This document shows, piece after piece, positions 26,321 to 35,981 of a DNA stretch of 64,000 nucleotides. The stretch is taken from NCBI RefSeq assembly GCF_016839145.1, contig NZ_CP069303.1, forward strand, positions 2,356,001-2,420,000, read 5' to 3'. Within the stretch, counting starts at the first letter, position 1, and each line of letters starts with the position of its first letter. A model generated the notes under the pieces. The model searched no databases. It was not told the origin of the DNA and saw only the letters and a list, made by a program, of their open reading frames with translations. This stretch comes from Shinella sp. PSBB067. GTDB lineage: Bacteria; Pseudomonadota; Alphaproteobacteria; Rhizobiales; Rhizobiaceae. A program made the position numbers and the translations under genes.

Positions 26321-26875
26321 TCAGGATGCGAAGGCGCGCGACGTGATCGGCGCCGACACCGCGTCGGGACCGTAGTCGCTTTCACCGCTGACCTGCAGAA
26401 GCTCCTGCAGGCGCTGGCGGGCGCGGTTCACGCGGCTCTTGATCGTACCGAGCGCGCAACCGCAAATCTCCGCCGCCTCCTCATAGGAAAAGCCCGACGC
26501 CCCCACAAGGATGATCGCCTCGCGCTGCTCGTCCGGCAGCTTTTCCAGCGCCTTCTTGAAGTCCTGCATGTCGAGCGAACCGTATTGCGAGGGATGCTGC
26601 GCGAGGTTCTCGGTAAAGATACCGTCGGAATCCTGAACCTCGCGGCCACGCTTGCGCAGCTTGCTGTAGAGCTCGTTGCGCAGGATCGTGAAGAGCCATG
26701 CCTTCATGTTCGTGCCCATCTCGAACTGCTCCTGCTTGGCCCACGCTTTCATGATCGTGTCCTGCACGAGGTCGTCGGCCTGGTCGTGGCGGCCGATCAG
26801 GGAGATGGCGAAGGCGCGAAGGCTCGGCAGTACCGCCAGCAACTCACGCTTGAAAGTGGTCTGTCCCTGGTCCAT
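26321..26875 (-). CDS. ecfG: General stress response sigma factor EcfG
   Basis: 184 aa ECF sigma factor of group 15. Region 2 contains FAISLIGRHDQADDLVQDTI and MKAWLFTILRNELYS. Region 4 contains LPDEQREAIILVGASGFSYE and GTIKSRVNRARQRLQELL. It directs RNA polymerase to GGAAC-N16/17-CGTT promoters and is held inactive by NepR until phosphorylated PhyR sequesters NepR. ATG 26875 has GAGG 6 bp upstream and lies 7 bp after the nepR stop, giving a nepR-ecfG operon. Confidence 0.95.
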   Translation of the reverse strand: MDQGQTTFKRELLAVLPSLRAFAISLIGRHDQADDLVQDTIMKAWAKQEQFEMGTNMKAWLFTILRNELYSKLRKRGREVQDSDGIFTENLAQHPSQYGSLDMQDFKKALEKLPDEQREAIILVGASGFSYEEAAEICGCALGTIKSRVNRARQRLQELLQVSGESDYGPDAVSAPITSRAFAS

Positions 26876-26882
26876 CACATCC

Positions 26883-27071
26883 TCACTCGGCCCGTTGAAC
26901 GCTGCTTTCGACAGCGTCCAATTTTTCGAGAAGATCCAGGAACCTCTGGGGAAGCGCCTCGTCCTGCACGGAATGATAGAAGGCGCGAAGCTTCGTCGCG
27001 ATCTGTGCATTTGGGTCGTCGGCGCCCTTGGGAGTCTTTCTCCCGTCCGTCTGTTTTTCTAAGCTATTCAC
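26883..27071 (-). CDS. nepR: Anti-sigma factor NepR
   Basis: 62 aa. The conserved helical core FYHSVQDEALPQRFLDLLEK is the NepR signature, with short unstructured ends. It binds EcfG directly and releases it when PhyR is phosphorylated. It starts the nepR-ecfG operon; a variant EcfG promoter (27126-27150) lies about 55 bp upstream, giving positive autoregulation. Confidence 0.93.
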   Translation of the reverse strand: MNSLEKQTDGRKTPKGADDPNAQIATKLRAFYHSVQDEALPQRFLDLLEKLDAVESSVQRAE

Positions 27072-27125
27072 TCTTGGCCACTTTCATTTCTGTTTCCCGC
27101 CCCCGAATGGTGATTTCGCCGTGGA

Positions 27126-27150
27126 AATGCCTCCTGCCAAAAAAAGTTCC
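27126..27150 (-). promoter_or_regulatory. Variant EcfG promoter for nepR-ecfG
   Basis: Read on the minus strand: GGAAC (27150-27146), 16 bp, then CATT (27129-27126) in place of CGTT. Its -35 element forms an inverted pair with that of the divergent phyR promoter (GTTCC-N7-GGAAC). Confidence 0.6.
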
Positions 27151-27157
27151 ATGCTCT

Positions 27158-27182
27158 GGAACCTAAATTTGGCTTCCGCGTT
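27158..27182 (+). promoter_or_regulatory. EcfG promoter for phyR
   Basis: GGAAC (27158-27162), 16-bp spacer, CGTT (27179-27182), a full consensus match 47 bp upstream of the phyR start. This makes phyR a target of the sigma factor it activates. Confidence 0.85.
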
Positions 27183-27229
27183 CAAACCGTCAACTGCGAT
27201 TGCAACAAATTCAGAACGGGGAACATATC

Positions 27230-28024
27230 ATGCCGATTTCCGACCGCATCGGGCCGCACCTCCCGGCGTTGCGCCGTTACGCGCGCGCCCTGACGGGAAC
27301 CCAATCCTCCGGTGACGCCTATGTGGCCGCCACGCTCGAAACCATTCTCATAGACCCCGTCACGATGCTGGAATGCGACGATGACAAGGCGAGGCTCTTC
27401 GGCCTGCTCAGCCGTATCATCTCCTCGCTGCCCCTGTCGATGAGCGGCGGCGCCGGCGCCATCGTCCCGGGTGCGGAAGCGCCGTTCGATCTGTCCGACG
27501 TTCCCCCGCTCGGCCGCCAGGCGCTGCTGCTGGCGACGGTCGAGGGCTTTTCGGTCGAGCAGACGGCCGACATCCTGGAAGCAGAAGAAACCGCCATCCG
27601 CACGCTGCTCGACGCCGCCTTCGCGGAAATCGCCGCGCAGGCCGAGACGGGCATCATGATCATCGAGGACGAACCGCTGATCGCGCTCGACCTTGCCCAT
27701 ATGGTCAGCGGCATGGGCCACCGGGTCACCGGCATCGCCCGCACGCAGGCAGAAGCCGAGACGCTGTGGAGCGATAGCCGCCCCGGCCTCGTGCTCGCCG
27801 ACGTCAAGCTCGCGGACGGTTCCTCCGGCATCGACGCCGTCAACACGATCCTCTCGCGCACGACCATTCCCGTGATCTTCATTACCGCCTACCCGGAAAA
27901 ACTCCTGACGGGCGAGCGGCCGGAACCGGCCTTCCTCGTCTCCAAGCCTTTCAACCCCGAACAGGTGAAGGTGCTGATCAACCAGGCCCTTCTCTTTACG
28001 CCGCAGACCCGCGCAGCGGCCTGA
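27230..28024 (+). CDS. phyR: Response regulator PhyR (anti-anti-sigma factor)
   Basis: 264 aa. The N-terminal domain mimics an ECF sigma factor (LPALRRYARALTGTQSSGDA; PPLGRQALLLATVEGFSVEQ) but lacks DNA-binding ability in this family. The C-terminal receiver (about 140-260) starts MIIEDEPLIALDLAHMV, with the phospho-acceptor D191 in LADVKLADG and the conserved Lys in FLVSKPF. Phosphorylated PhyR captures NepR and frees EcfG. ATG 27230 has GGGGAA upstream and lies behind a perfect EcfG promoter; divergent from nepR-ecfG. Confidence 0.96.
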   Translation: MPISDRIGPHLPALRRYARALTGTQSSGDAYVAATLETILIDPVTMLECDDDKARLFGLLSRIISSLPLSMSGGAGAIVPGAEAPFDLSDVPPLGRQALLLATVEGFSVEQTADILEAEETAIRTLLDAAFAEIAAQAETGIMIIEDEPLIALDLAHMVSGMGHRVTGIARTQAEAETLWSDSRPGLVLADVKLADGSSGIDAVNTILSRTTIPVIFITAYPEKLLTGERPEPAFLVSKPFNPEQVKVLINQALLFTPQTRAAA

Positions 28025-28062
28025 TCTCGCTCCCGGATAGCCGCAGCGGCGGCGCGGCTGGC

Positions 28063-28098
28063 GGCGGTGGGACGGCACGCCCACCGCCGTCTTTGCTT
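28063..28098 (+). terminator. Terminator after phyR
   Basis: A 9-bp perfect stem GGCGGTGGG / CCCACCGCC (28063-28071, 28080-28088) with an 8-base loop, followed by a T-rich tail (GTCTTTGCTT), 38 bp beyond the phyR stop. Confidence 0.75.
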
Positions 28099-28320
28099 GT
28101 CCACCTGATATTGCCGATATTGCCGGGTCCACAAAGAGAAACAGCCAGCGCCGGGGAGGCACTGGCTGCTTGAGTATCCACGGACCGGAGGGGGACACGG
28201 TGTCGTGGTCGATCACCGGTCGAGGGCCTCGCATCTGGGGGATATGCGCAGACCGGTGACGAGCTAAAAACACGCCGCACGCCATTTGGTTCCACCGGCC
28301 GAGGATTTTTTTTGCAATCG

Positions 28321-29904
28321 TCAATCGATCGCTTCAAGCTCCGCCCGGTGGCGATAGAGCGCGAGGAACCGGCGATAGTCCCGGTCGTAGCCGGCCTTGC
28401 GGCGCGCATCGGGCAGGAATGCGGTGCCCCCGGGATACATGCCCGCGCCCGCAGCCGGCAGGTCCGGGTAGAGGCCGCCGGCGACGGCAGCGGCAATGGC
28501 GGTTCCGAGCAGCACCGCATCGCCGGTATCCGGCACCACGACGCGGCGACCCGTGACGTCGCGGTAAAGCTCCATCAGCAGCGGATTGCGCACATGGCCG
28601 CCGGCGACGTGAAGCGTATCGAGCGCATATCCGCTTTCGCCGAGCTTTTCGAGGATGTGGCGGATACCGAGCGCGATGGCCACCGAGGTTCGCCAATAGA
28701 GCCGGCAGAGCCCGTCAAAGGACGCATCGAGCGCCAGCCCGCTGATCACGCCGAGGGCGTGCGGGTCGGCGAGCGGCGAGCGGTTGCCGTGGAAGTCCGG
28801 CAGCACATGCAGCCGCGCGGCGAAATCCTCGCCTTCCTCGACCCGCATCTCGCCGATGCGCGCGGCGATGCGCGCATGGTGCTCCGCGGACGGTTCGCCG
28901 CCGGCGCCATGCGTGCGCACGACATGGTCGAGCAGGGCGCCCGCCGCGGATTGCCCGCCCTCCACCAGCCACCATCCCGGCAGCACCGCCTCGTAATACG
29001 GCCCCCACATGCCGAAGCCGAACTTCCTGTCGCGCGAGAAGGCGACGATGCAGCTCGACGTGCCGCCGATCAGCGCAAGCTGCCGCTCCAGCGTCTCCGG
29101 CTCGGCCGCGAAGGAGCCGAGCACGCCGAGCGCACCGGCATAGGCGTCGATGAGGCCTGCCGCGACCACGCAGCCCGTATCGAGGCCAAGGTCGAGTGCC
29201 GCCTCCGCGGTCAGCCGCCCGACGGCATCGCCGACCGCGAGGGTCGTCTCCGGCAGCGAGCCCCGCTCGCGCACGTCCTCGAGCCCCAGCGCCTTCAGGA
29301 AGCTCTCGCTCCAGGGCTTCTCGTCATGGGAGAGATAGTTCCACTTGGCCGCCATCGTGCAGCGCGAGCGGGCGTTCGAGCCCGTCGCGCGCCAGGTGAC
29401 GAAGTCGGCGAGATCGAAGAAATAGCCGGCCTTCGCCCATTGCTCCGGCCGGTGCCGCTTGAGCCACATGAGCTTCGGCATCTCCATTTCCGGCGACATG
29501 ACCCGGCCGGAATGGGCGAGCACCGGATGCTCCGTCGCCGTGCAGACATCGGCTTCCTTCAGCGCACGATGATCGAGCCAGACGATCGTATCCCAGCGCG
29601 CCTCCTCGCCGCCGGACACGGCAAGGGGCTTTCCCGCCATGTCCCGCACGACCAGCGAGCACGTCGCGTCGATGCCGAGCGAGGCGACCCGCGCGGCGCT
29701 CGCGCCAGCGGCAGCGCAGGCGGCCCTGACCGCCACGCAGACGGCGCGCCAGATCTCCTCGGAATCGTGTTCGGCATGGTCCGCGCTCGGCCGGCGCATG
29801 GCGATCGGATGCTCGGAACGCCCGAGCAGCGCACCGCTCCGGTCGAACACACCGGCACGGGCACTGCCGGTGCCGATGTCCACCGCAACGATCAGATCGC
29901 GCAT
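28321..29904 (-). CDS. FGGY-family carbohydrate kinase, D-ribulokinase-like
   Basis: 527 aa. The phosphate-binding motif LIVAVDIGTGSARAGVFD is at the N-terminus and GIDATCSLVV follows. GTSSCIVAFSRDRKFGFGMW, PGWWLVEGGQSAAGALLDH and VAGGHVRNPLLMELYRDVTG resemble the FGGY/YDR109C branch that phosphorylates D-ribulose, rather than classical xylulokinase. It would phosphorylate a ketose formed from a sugar alcohol by the dehydrogenases of this operon. The ATG (29904) shares one base with the stop of the HAD gene (TGATG); the TTG at 29907 is less likely. Last gene of the polyol operon. Confidence 0.85.
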   Translation of the reverse strand: MRDLIVAVDIGTGSARAGVFDRSGALLGRSEHPIAMRRPSADHAEHDSEEIWRAVCVAVRAACAAAGASAARVASLGIDATCSLVVRDMAGKPLAVSGGEEARWDTIVWLDHRALKEADVCTATEHPVLAHSGRVMSPEMEMPKLMWLKRHRPEQWAKAGYFFDLADFVTWRATGSNARSRCTMAAKWNYLSHDEKPWSESFLKALGLEDVRERGSLPETTLAVGDAVGRLTAEAALDLGLDTGCVVAAGLIDAYAGALGVLGSFAAEPETLERQLALIGGTSSCIVAFSRDRKFGFGMWGPYYEAVLPGWWLVEGGQSAAGALLDHVVRTHGAGGEPSAEHHARIAARIGEMRVEEGEDFAARLHVLPDFHGNRSPLADPHALGVISGLALDASFDGLCRLYWRTSVAIALGIRHILEKLGESGYALDTLHVAGGHVRNPLLMELYRDVTGRRVVVPDTGDAVLLGTAIAAAVAGGLYPDLPAAGAGMYPGGTAFLPDARRKAGYDRDYRRFLALYRHRAELEAID

Positions 29905-30596
29905 CAATGCTCTTTCCCGTCGACCTTTTCTTTGCGGACAAACTGTAACAATTCCCGCATGTCGTCAAACAGGGCGTCGGGTTCGAGGGCCAGCAAGGTT
30001 TGTCGGTGCTGCGGCGTGCGCGCATGGGAGCCGCCGGTGAAGGCGACGACCCGCATGCCCGCGGATTTCGCCGCCACGATGCCGGCCGGGCTGTCCTCCA
30101 CCACGACGCAGCGCGCCGGCTCCACGCCCATCACCGCACTGGCATGCAGGAAGAGATCGGGCGCCGGCTTGCCGTGCGCGACCATGCTGGCGCTGAAGAT
30201 GTTCGGCTCGAAACGATCGATGAGGCCGGTGACGGAAAGCGACAGCCGGATGCGCTCCGGCTGGCTGGACGAGGCGACGCAATGGGCGATGCCGAGCCCG
30301 TCGACAGTCTCGGCGATGCCCTCTATCGGCTGCAATTCGGCGCGGAACCGCTCGTAGAGCACCCTGCGCATCGCATCCAGGAAGGCCGCGTCTATGGCAA
30401 GGCCGTATTCGTCATGCAGGATTTCCGACATGCTCTGCAGGCTGCGGCCGAGAAAGCGGTCATGCGCTTCCGCCTCGCTCATCGCCACGCCCGCGGCCGC
30501 AAGCGCCTCGACGAGGACGGTGATCGAGATCGGCTCGCTGTCGACGAGCACGCCGTCGCAATCGAAGATGACCAGTTCTGTCGCTTTGGCGGCCAT
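29904..30596 (-). CDS. HAD-superfamily hydrolase (beta-phosphoglucomutase-like)
   Basis: 230 aa. Motif I FDCDGVLVDSE with the nucleophile Asp, motif II SSS near residue 110, Lys in HGKPAPDLFL and motif IV VVEDSPAGIVAAKSAGM are all present. A helical cap follows motif I. It dephosphorylates or interconverts small sugar phosphates; the substrate is unknown but its place in the polyol operon (77 bp after mtlK, overlapping the FGGY kinase) suggests a polyol or sugar phosphate. ATG 30596 sits at the natural N-terminus. Confidence 0.88.
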   Translation of the reverse strand: MAAKATELVIFDCDGVLVDSEPISITVLVEALAAAGVAMSEAEAHDRFLGRSLQSMSEILHDEYGLAIDAAFLDAMRRVLYERFRAELQPIEGIAETVDGLGIAHCVASSSQPERIRLSLSVTGLIDRFEPNIFSASMVAHGKPAPDLFLHASAVMGVEPARCVVVEDSPAGIVAAKSAGMRVVAFTGGSHARTPQHRQTLLALEPDALFDDMRELLQFVRKEKVDGKEH

Positions 30597-30673
30597 GGCG
30601 TTCCGTTCCGTTTTCAGGCCCCCGTTGGTACTGGCTGGCCATCGCGAAGAAAAGCCCCGCCTGCACGGTCTCC

Positions 30674-32158
30674 TCAGTTTGCGAGCCGGTCTTCCAGGTA
30701 GCGCTTGAGCGTCGCGCGCGCTCCGAACTGCTGGAGGGATGCAAGGGCGTTGGCAAAGCGCGCGCGGAAGAGGTCCGACGCGGCGACCGTGCCGAAGATG
30801 TCCTTGAGTTCGAGGAAGGCGAAGGGATCGCTCGTCGCGGCCTTGGCGGCCGCATGGATGCGGTCGATATTGGGGTCGTTGAAAGTGATGGTCTTGCCGC
30901 TGTCCGACGTGCCGGCGAGATAATGGCACCAGAGCGCCGAGACCAGCGACAGGCCGATGACGTCCTCGCCGCGCGAAAGCCGGTCGGCGGTGGACGGCAG
31001 GATGAACTTCGGCTGGCGGTTGGAGCCGTCCTGGGCAAGCCGCGGGATCGTGTCGCCGATCTTCGGGTTGAGGAAGCGGTGCTCGATCAGCGCGAAATAG
31101 TCGTTGAGGTCGGTGTCCGGCACGGGCGGGATGACGGGGATGATCTCCTCGCGCTCCAGCTTGGCGAGGAAGGCGCGGATGTCCGCATCCTCCATCGCCT
31201 CGTGCACGAAATGGATGTCGAGCAGCGCCGCCGGATAGGCGATGGCCGCATGGCCGCCGTTGAGGATGCGGATCTTCATATGCTCGTAGGGCGCGACGTC
31301 CGGCACGAACTGCACGCCGGCCTTTTCCAGCGCCGGGCGGCCTTGCGGGAAATGATCCTCCAGCACCCATTGCTTGAATTCCTCGCAGAAGACCGGCCAG
31401 GCGTCGTCGATGCCGTAGTCGGCGGCGGCGATGCCGATCTCGCGCGGCCCGGTGGCGGGCGTGATCCGGTCGACCATGCCGTTCGGGAAGGCGACATTGG
31501 CGTCGATCCAGTCGGCGAGCGCCGGATCGGAAAGGCGCGCAAGGCCGGAGACGGCGGCATGCGTCACCTCGCCATTGCCGGGAATGTTGTCGCAGGACAT
31601 GACGGTATAGGGCGTAATGCCCTTCTCCCGGCGTACCTTGAGCCCGGCAAGGATGAGGCCGAAGACGGTCTTCGGGTTGCCCGGATCGGCGGCGTCGGCG
31701 GCAATCGCCGGATGGGTCGGATCGAAGACGCCGGAGGCCGGATTGATGAAATAGCCGCCCTCGGTGATGGTCAGCGAGACGATGCGGATCGCCGGGTCCG
31801 AGAGCTGGGCGATGGTCGCCGCCGCATTGCCGGGGGCGAGATAGTCGATCATCGCGCCCGTGACGCGCGCGCCGGAACGATTGTTGTCCTGCTCGACCAC
31901 GGTCGTCAGGAAATCTTGGCCCGCGAGCTTGTCGCGCATCGCCGCATCCGAGGGCAGCACGCCAGCACCGATGATCGCCCAGTCATGGTCGAGGCCGAGA
32001 TTGAAAAGGTCGTCGAGATAGACCGCCTGGTGCGCCCGGTGGAAATTGCCGACGCCGAAATGGACGATGCCGGCCGCAAGGCTGCCGCGCTCATAGGCGG
32101 GCACGCTTGCCGTCCCGGCGATTTCCTTGAGGTTGGCGAGCGACAGTTTCGTGGTCAT
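30674..32158 (-). CDS. mtlK: Mannitol 2-dehydrogenase / polyol dehydrogenase MtlK
   Basis: 494 aa long-chain mannitol dehydrogenase family. AAGIVHFGVGNFHRAHQAVY near residue 30 is the NAD-binding start, and KIRILNGGHAAIAYPAALL (about residue 300) holds the catalytic Lys and Asn-His. It oxidises D-mannitol to fructose, and homologues also take D-arabitol and D-sorbitol. In rhizobia it is co-transcribed with smoS and the SmoEFGK importer, as here. Confidence 0.94.
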   Translation of the reverse strand: MTTKLSLANLKEIAGTASVPAYERGSLAAGIVHFGVGNFHRAHQAVYLDDLFNLGLDHDWAIIGAGVLPSDAAMRDKLAGQDFLTTVVEQDNNRSGARVTGAMIDYLAPGNAAATIAQLSDPAIRIVSLTITEGGYFINPASGVFDPTHPAIAADAADPGNPKTVFGLILAGLKVRREKGITPYTVMSCDNIPGNGEVTHAAVSGLARLSDPALADWIDANVAFPNGMVDRITPATGPREIGIAAADYGIDDAWPVFCEEFKQWVLEDHFPQGRPALEKAGVQFVPDVAPYEHMKIRILNGGHAAIAYPAALLDIHFVHEAMEDADIRAFLAKLEREEIIPVIPPVPDTDLNDYFALIEHRFLNPKIGDTIPRLAQDGSNRQPKFILPSTADRLSRGEDVIGLSLVSALWCHYLAGTSDSGKTITFNDPNIDRIHAAAKAATSDPFAFLELKDIFGTVAASDLFRARFANALASLQQFGARATLKRYLEDRLAN

Positions 32159-32219
32159 GGTCCAGTCCTTCCGGTCTATCCGGTCTTTTCTCGTGCGGGT
32201 CCGCGTGGATAGCGCGGGC

Positions 32220-32989
32220 TCAGCTCATCCAGTTGCCGCCATCGACATTGTAGGTCTGGGCGACGACGTAGTTGCTCTCCTGCGAGGCCAGGAAGATCGC
32301 CATGCCGGTGAGGTCGTCCGCCGTCCCCATGCGGCCGAAGGGCACTTCGGCGCCGACGAGGCGCTTCTTCTCGCCGAGCGGCCGGTTCTCGTATTTCGCA
32401 AAGAGCGCGTCGACGCCGTCCCAGTGCTCGCCGTCGACCACGCCGGGGGCGATGGCATTGACGTTGATGCCGTGCCTGATGAGGTTCAGCCCGGCCGACT
32501 GGGTGAGGCTGATCACCGCGGCCTTGGTGGCGCAGTAGATGGCGACGAGCGCCTCGCCGCGCCGTCCGGCCTGGCTCGCCATGTTGATGATCTTGCCGCC
32601 GCGGCCCTGTGCGATCATCTGTTTCGCCGCCGCCTGCAGCGTGAAAAGCGTGCCGGCGACATTGATCGAGAACAGCCTGTCATAGCTCTCCCGCGTGATC
32701 TCGACGATCGGCGCGAGGTCGAAGAGCGCGGCGTTGTTGACGAGGATGTCGAGCCCGCCGGCCTCCTTCACGCAGGTCCCGATCGCCGCATCGATGGATT
32801 CCTGCCGCGTCACGTCCATCTGGAACGCATAGGCCGCGGGACCGATCTCGCTGGCGGTCGCCTGCGCCCGCTCGATATTGATGTCGGCGATGGCGACCCG
32901 GGCGCCCTCGCGCACATAGGCCTCCGCAAAGGCCCGGCCGATGCCGCGCGCCGATCCCGTGATGAGCGCGCTCTTGCCTTCCAGTCTGT

Positions 32990-32993
<4 letters not shown>
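32220..32993 (-). CDS. smoS: Sorbitol dehydrogenase SmoS (short-chain dehydrogenase)
   Basis: 257 aa classical SDR. The N-terminal NAD motif is [33 protein letters not shown] contains the NNA motif, and [19 protein letters not shown] leads into the YxxxK catalytic site (YCATK). It oxidises sorbitol (and related polyols such as galactitol) to ketoses. The ATG overlaps the smoK stop as ATGA, consistent with translational coupling in smoEFGKS-mtlK. Confidence 0.94.
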
Positions 32994-33991
<998 letters not shown>

Positions 33992-34018
33992 GGGTTTCCT
34001 CCCCGATCTCTGGTCGTC

Positions 34019-34843
34019 TTACTTCACGGCGCCGAAGGTCAGGCCGCGGACAAGCTGTTTCTGGCTGAACCATCCCATGATGAGGATGGGCGCGATGGCG
34101 AGCGTGGAGGCTGCCGAGAGTTTGGCCCAGAACAGGCCCTGCGGGCTCGAGAACGAGGCGATGAAGGCCGTCAGCGGCGCGGCGTTCGTCGTCGTCAGGC
34201 GGATCGTCCAGAAGGATTCGTTCCAGGCGAGGATGATGTTGAGCAGCAGCGTCGAGGCGATGCCGGGCACCGCCATCGGCGTCAGCACGTAGACGATCTC
34301 CTGCAGAAGGCCGGCGCCGTCCATGCGGGCCGCCTCGAGGATCTCGCCGGGGATTTCCCGGAAGTAGGTGTAGAGCATCCACACGACGATCGGCAGGTTG
34401 ATCAGCGTCAGCATGACGGTGAGGCCGAGGCGCGTATCGAGAAGGCCGGTGTCGCGGAAGATGAGGTAGATCGGCACCAGAACGGCGACGGCCGGCATCA
34501 TCTTGGTCGAGAGCATCCACATCAGGATGTCCTTGGTGCGCCGCGTCGGCGAGAAGGCCATCGACCATGCCGCCGGGATGGCGATGGCGAGCGCCAGCAG
34601 CGTGGAGCCGACGGAGAGGACCACCGAGTTCATGAAGGGCTTGAAGTAGTCGCGCTGCGTCTGCACCGTCACGTAGCTTTCCAGCGTGAAGGAGGGGATC
34701 AGGCTGAAGCCCTTGATCGCTTCCGGCTCCGTCTTCAGCGACGTGATGATCGTATAGAGGATCGGGAAGAAGATGATCAGCGCGACGATCCAGGCGGCGG
34801 TCGTGGCGAGGACCTTGTGGCGGGTCGAAACGGCTCGTGCCAT
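34019..34843 (-). CDS. smoG: Polyol ABC transporter permease SmoG
   Basis: 274 aa MalG-type permease with six transmembrane helices (first at about 13-33: AAWIVALIIFFPILYTIITS). The coupling (EAA) motif reads EILEAARMDGAGLLQEIVYV. With SmoF it forms the channel for sorbitol/mannitol import. ATG 34843 is preceded by a consensus AGGAGG, 11 bp after the smoF stop; the longer open frame upstream is a shadow of smoF. Confidence 0.94.
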   Translation of the reverse strand: MARAVSTRHKVLATTAAWIVALIIFFPILYTIITSLKTEPEAIKGFSLIPSFTLESYVTVQTQRDYFKPFMNSVVLSVGSTLLALAIAIPAAWSMAFSPTRRTKDILMWMLSTKMMPAVAVLVPIYLIFRDTGLLDTRLGLTVMLTLINLPIVVWMLYTYFREIPGEILEAARMDGAGLLQEIVYVLTPMAVPGIASTLLLNIILAWNESFWTIRLTTTNAAPLTAFIASFSSPQGLFWAKLSAASTLAIAPILIMGWFSQKQLVRGLTFGAVK

Positions 34844-34854
34844 GGTCTTTCCTC

Positions 34855-35727
34855 CTACTTGTCCAGGTTCTTGCCGACGGCGCGCATCAGGAAGATGGCG
34901 ACGATATTGGCGAGGATGACGGCGATGATGCCGCCGGCGGAGGCGCCGCCCACGTCGTAGCCGAGAAGCGCGGTGCGGTAGATCAGGAAGGCGAGGTTCG
35001 TCGAGGCATAGCCCGGCCCGCCGTTTGTGGTGACGAGGATTTCCGCATAGACGCCGAGCAGGAAGATCGTCTGGATGAGGATGACGACGGTGATGGCGCG
35101 CGCAAGGTGCGGCAGCGTCAGGTAGATGAAGCGGGAAACGAAGCCCGCGCCGTCCATCTCGGCCGCTTCCTTCTGCTCGCCGTCGAGCGACTGCAGCGCC
35201 GTCAGGAGGATGAGCGTGGCGAAGGGCAGCCATTGCCAGGCGACGATGATGATGATGGAGAGCAGCGGGAACTGCGCGAACCAGTCGATGGGCTGGAAGC
35301 CGAAGGCGCGGTTGATGTCGGCCAGCACCCCGTATCCCGGATGCATGATCATGTTCTTCCATACCAGCGCGGCGACCGGCGGCATGACGAAGAAGGGCGA
35401 GATGATCATGATGCGCACGATCCCCTGCCCCCACATGGGCTGGTCGAGCAGCAGCGCGATGGCGGTCCCCCCGACGATGGTGATGAGAAGCACCCCGCCG
35501 ACGATCAGCAGCGTGTTCCAGATCGACTGGAAGAAGGCCGGATCGGTGTAGAAGAACTTGTAGTTGAACAGCCCCGTCCAGCTCACATTAGCCGGGTTCA
35601 GGAGGTTGTAGTTCTGGAACGAGAACCACAGCGTCATCGCCAGCGGCACGATCATCCAGATCAGAAGCAGACCCACCGAGGGCGCCAGCATCAGCCGCGC
35701 GAGCCCGCGCGTATTTTCCGTTGCCAT
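34855..35727 (-). CDS. smoF: Polyol ABC transporter permease SmoF
   Basis: 290 aa MalF-type permease with six transmembrane helices, starting with APSVGLLLIWMIVPLAMTLW (about residues 14-33). The coupling motif is EAAEMDGAGFVSRFIYLTLP. It pairs with SmoG. ATG 35727 has GGAGG 7 bp upstream. The gap of 254 bp to smoE contains an inverted pair of palindromic repeats. Confidence 0.94.
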   Translation of the reverse strand: MATENTRGLARLMLAPSVGLLLIWMIVPLAMTLWFSFQNYNLLNPANVSWTGLFNYKFFYTDPAFFQSIWNTLLIVGGVLLITIVGGTAIALLLDQPMWGQGIVRIMIISPFFVMPPVAALVWKNMIMHPGYGVLADINRAFGFQPIDWFAQFPLLSIIIIVAWQWLPFATLILLTALQSLDGEQKEAAEMDGAGFVSRFIYLTLPHLARAITVVILIQTIFLLGVYAEILVTTNGGPGYASTNLAFLIYRTALLGYDVGGASAGGIIAVILANIVAIFLMRAVGKNLDK

Positions 35728-35787
35728 GATTTCCTCCCGAGAGCCGGTGCGGCCGGCCACGCTGTCAGATCATATATGCCGTCAGCG

Positions 35788-35906
35788 GCCCCTCACCTGC
35801 CTGCCGGCATCCGCTCCCCGCAGGCGGGGAGAGGAACGATGGGCGTGCCCGCTTTCCTCCTTCTCCCCGCCTGCGGGGAGAAGGTCCCGGCAGGGGGATG
35901 AGGGGC
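35788..35906. repeat. Inverted pair of rhizobial palindromic repeats
   Basis: Two related copies in opposite orientation, 35788-35834 and 35857-35906. Each begins or ends with GCCCCTCA and contains a small hairpin (CTCCCCGCAGGCGGGGAG in the left copy). The pair can fold into a large cruciform-like structure in the smoE-smoF spacer. Downstream of a highly expressed binding-protein gene, such elements commonly stabilise the 5' part of the message, so smoE may be expressed above smoFGK (inference). Confidence 0.8.
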
Positions 35907-35981
35907 AAACGCCGAGCACGGCACCCCGCGTCCTCGGCTGCCCGGAACGCATCCCGGGCAGCCTGTCCTTGGGGAGGAGGC

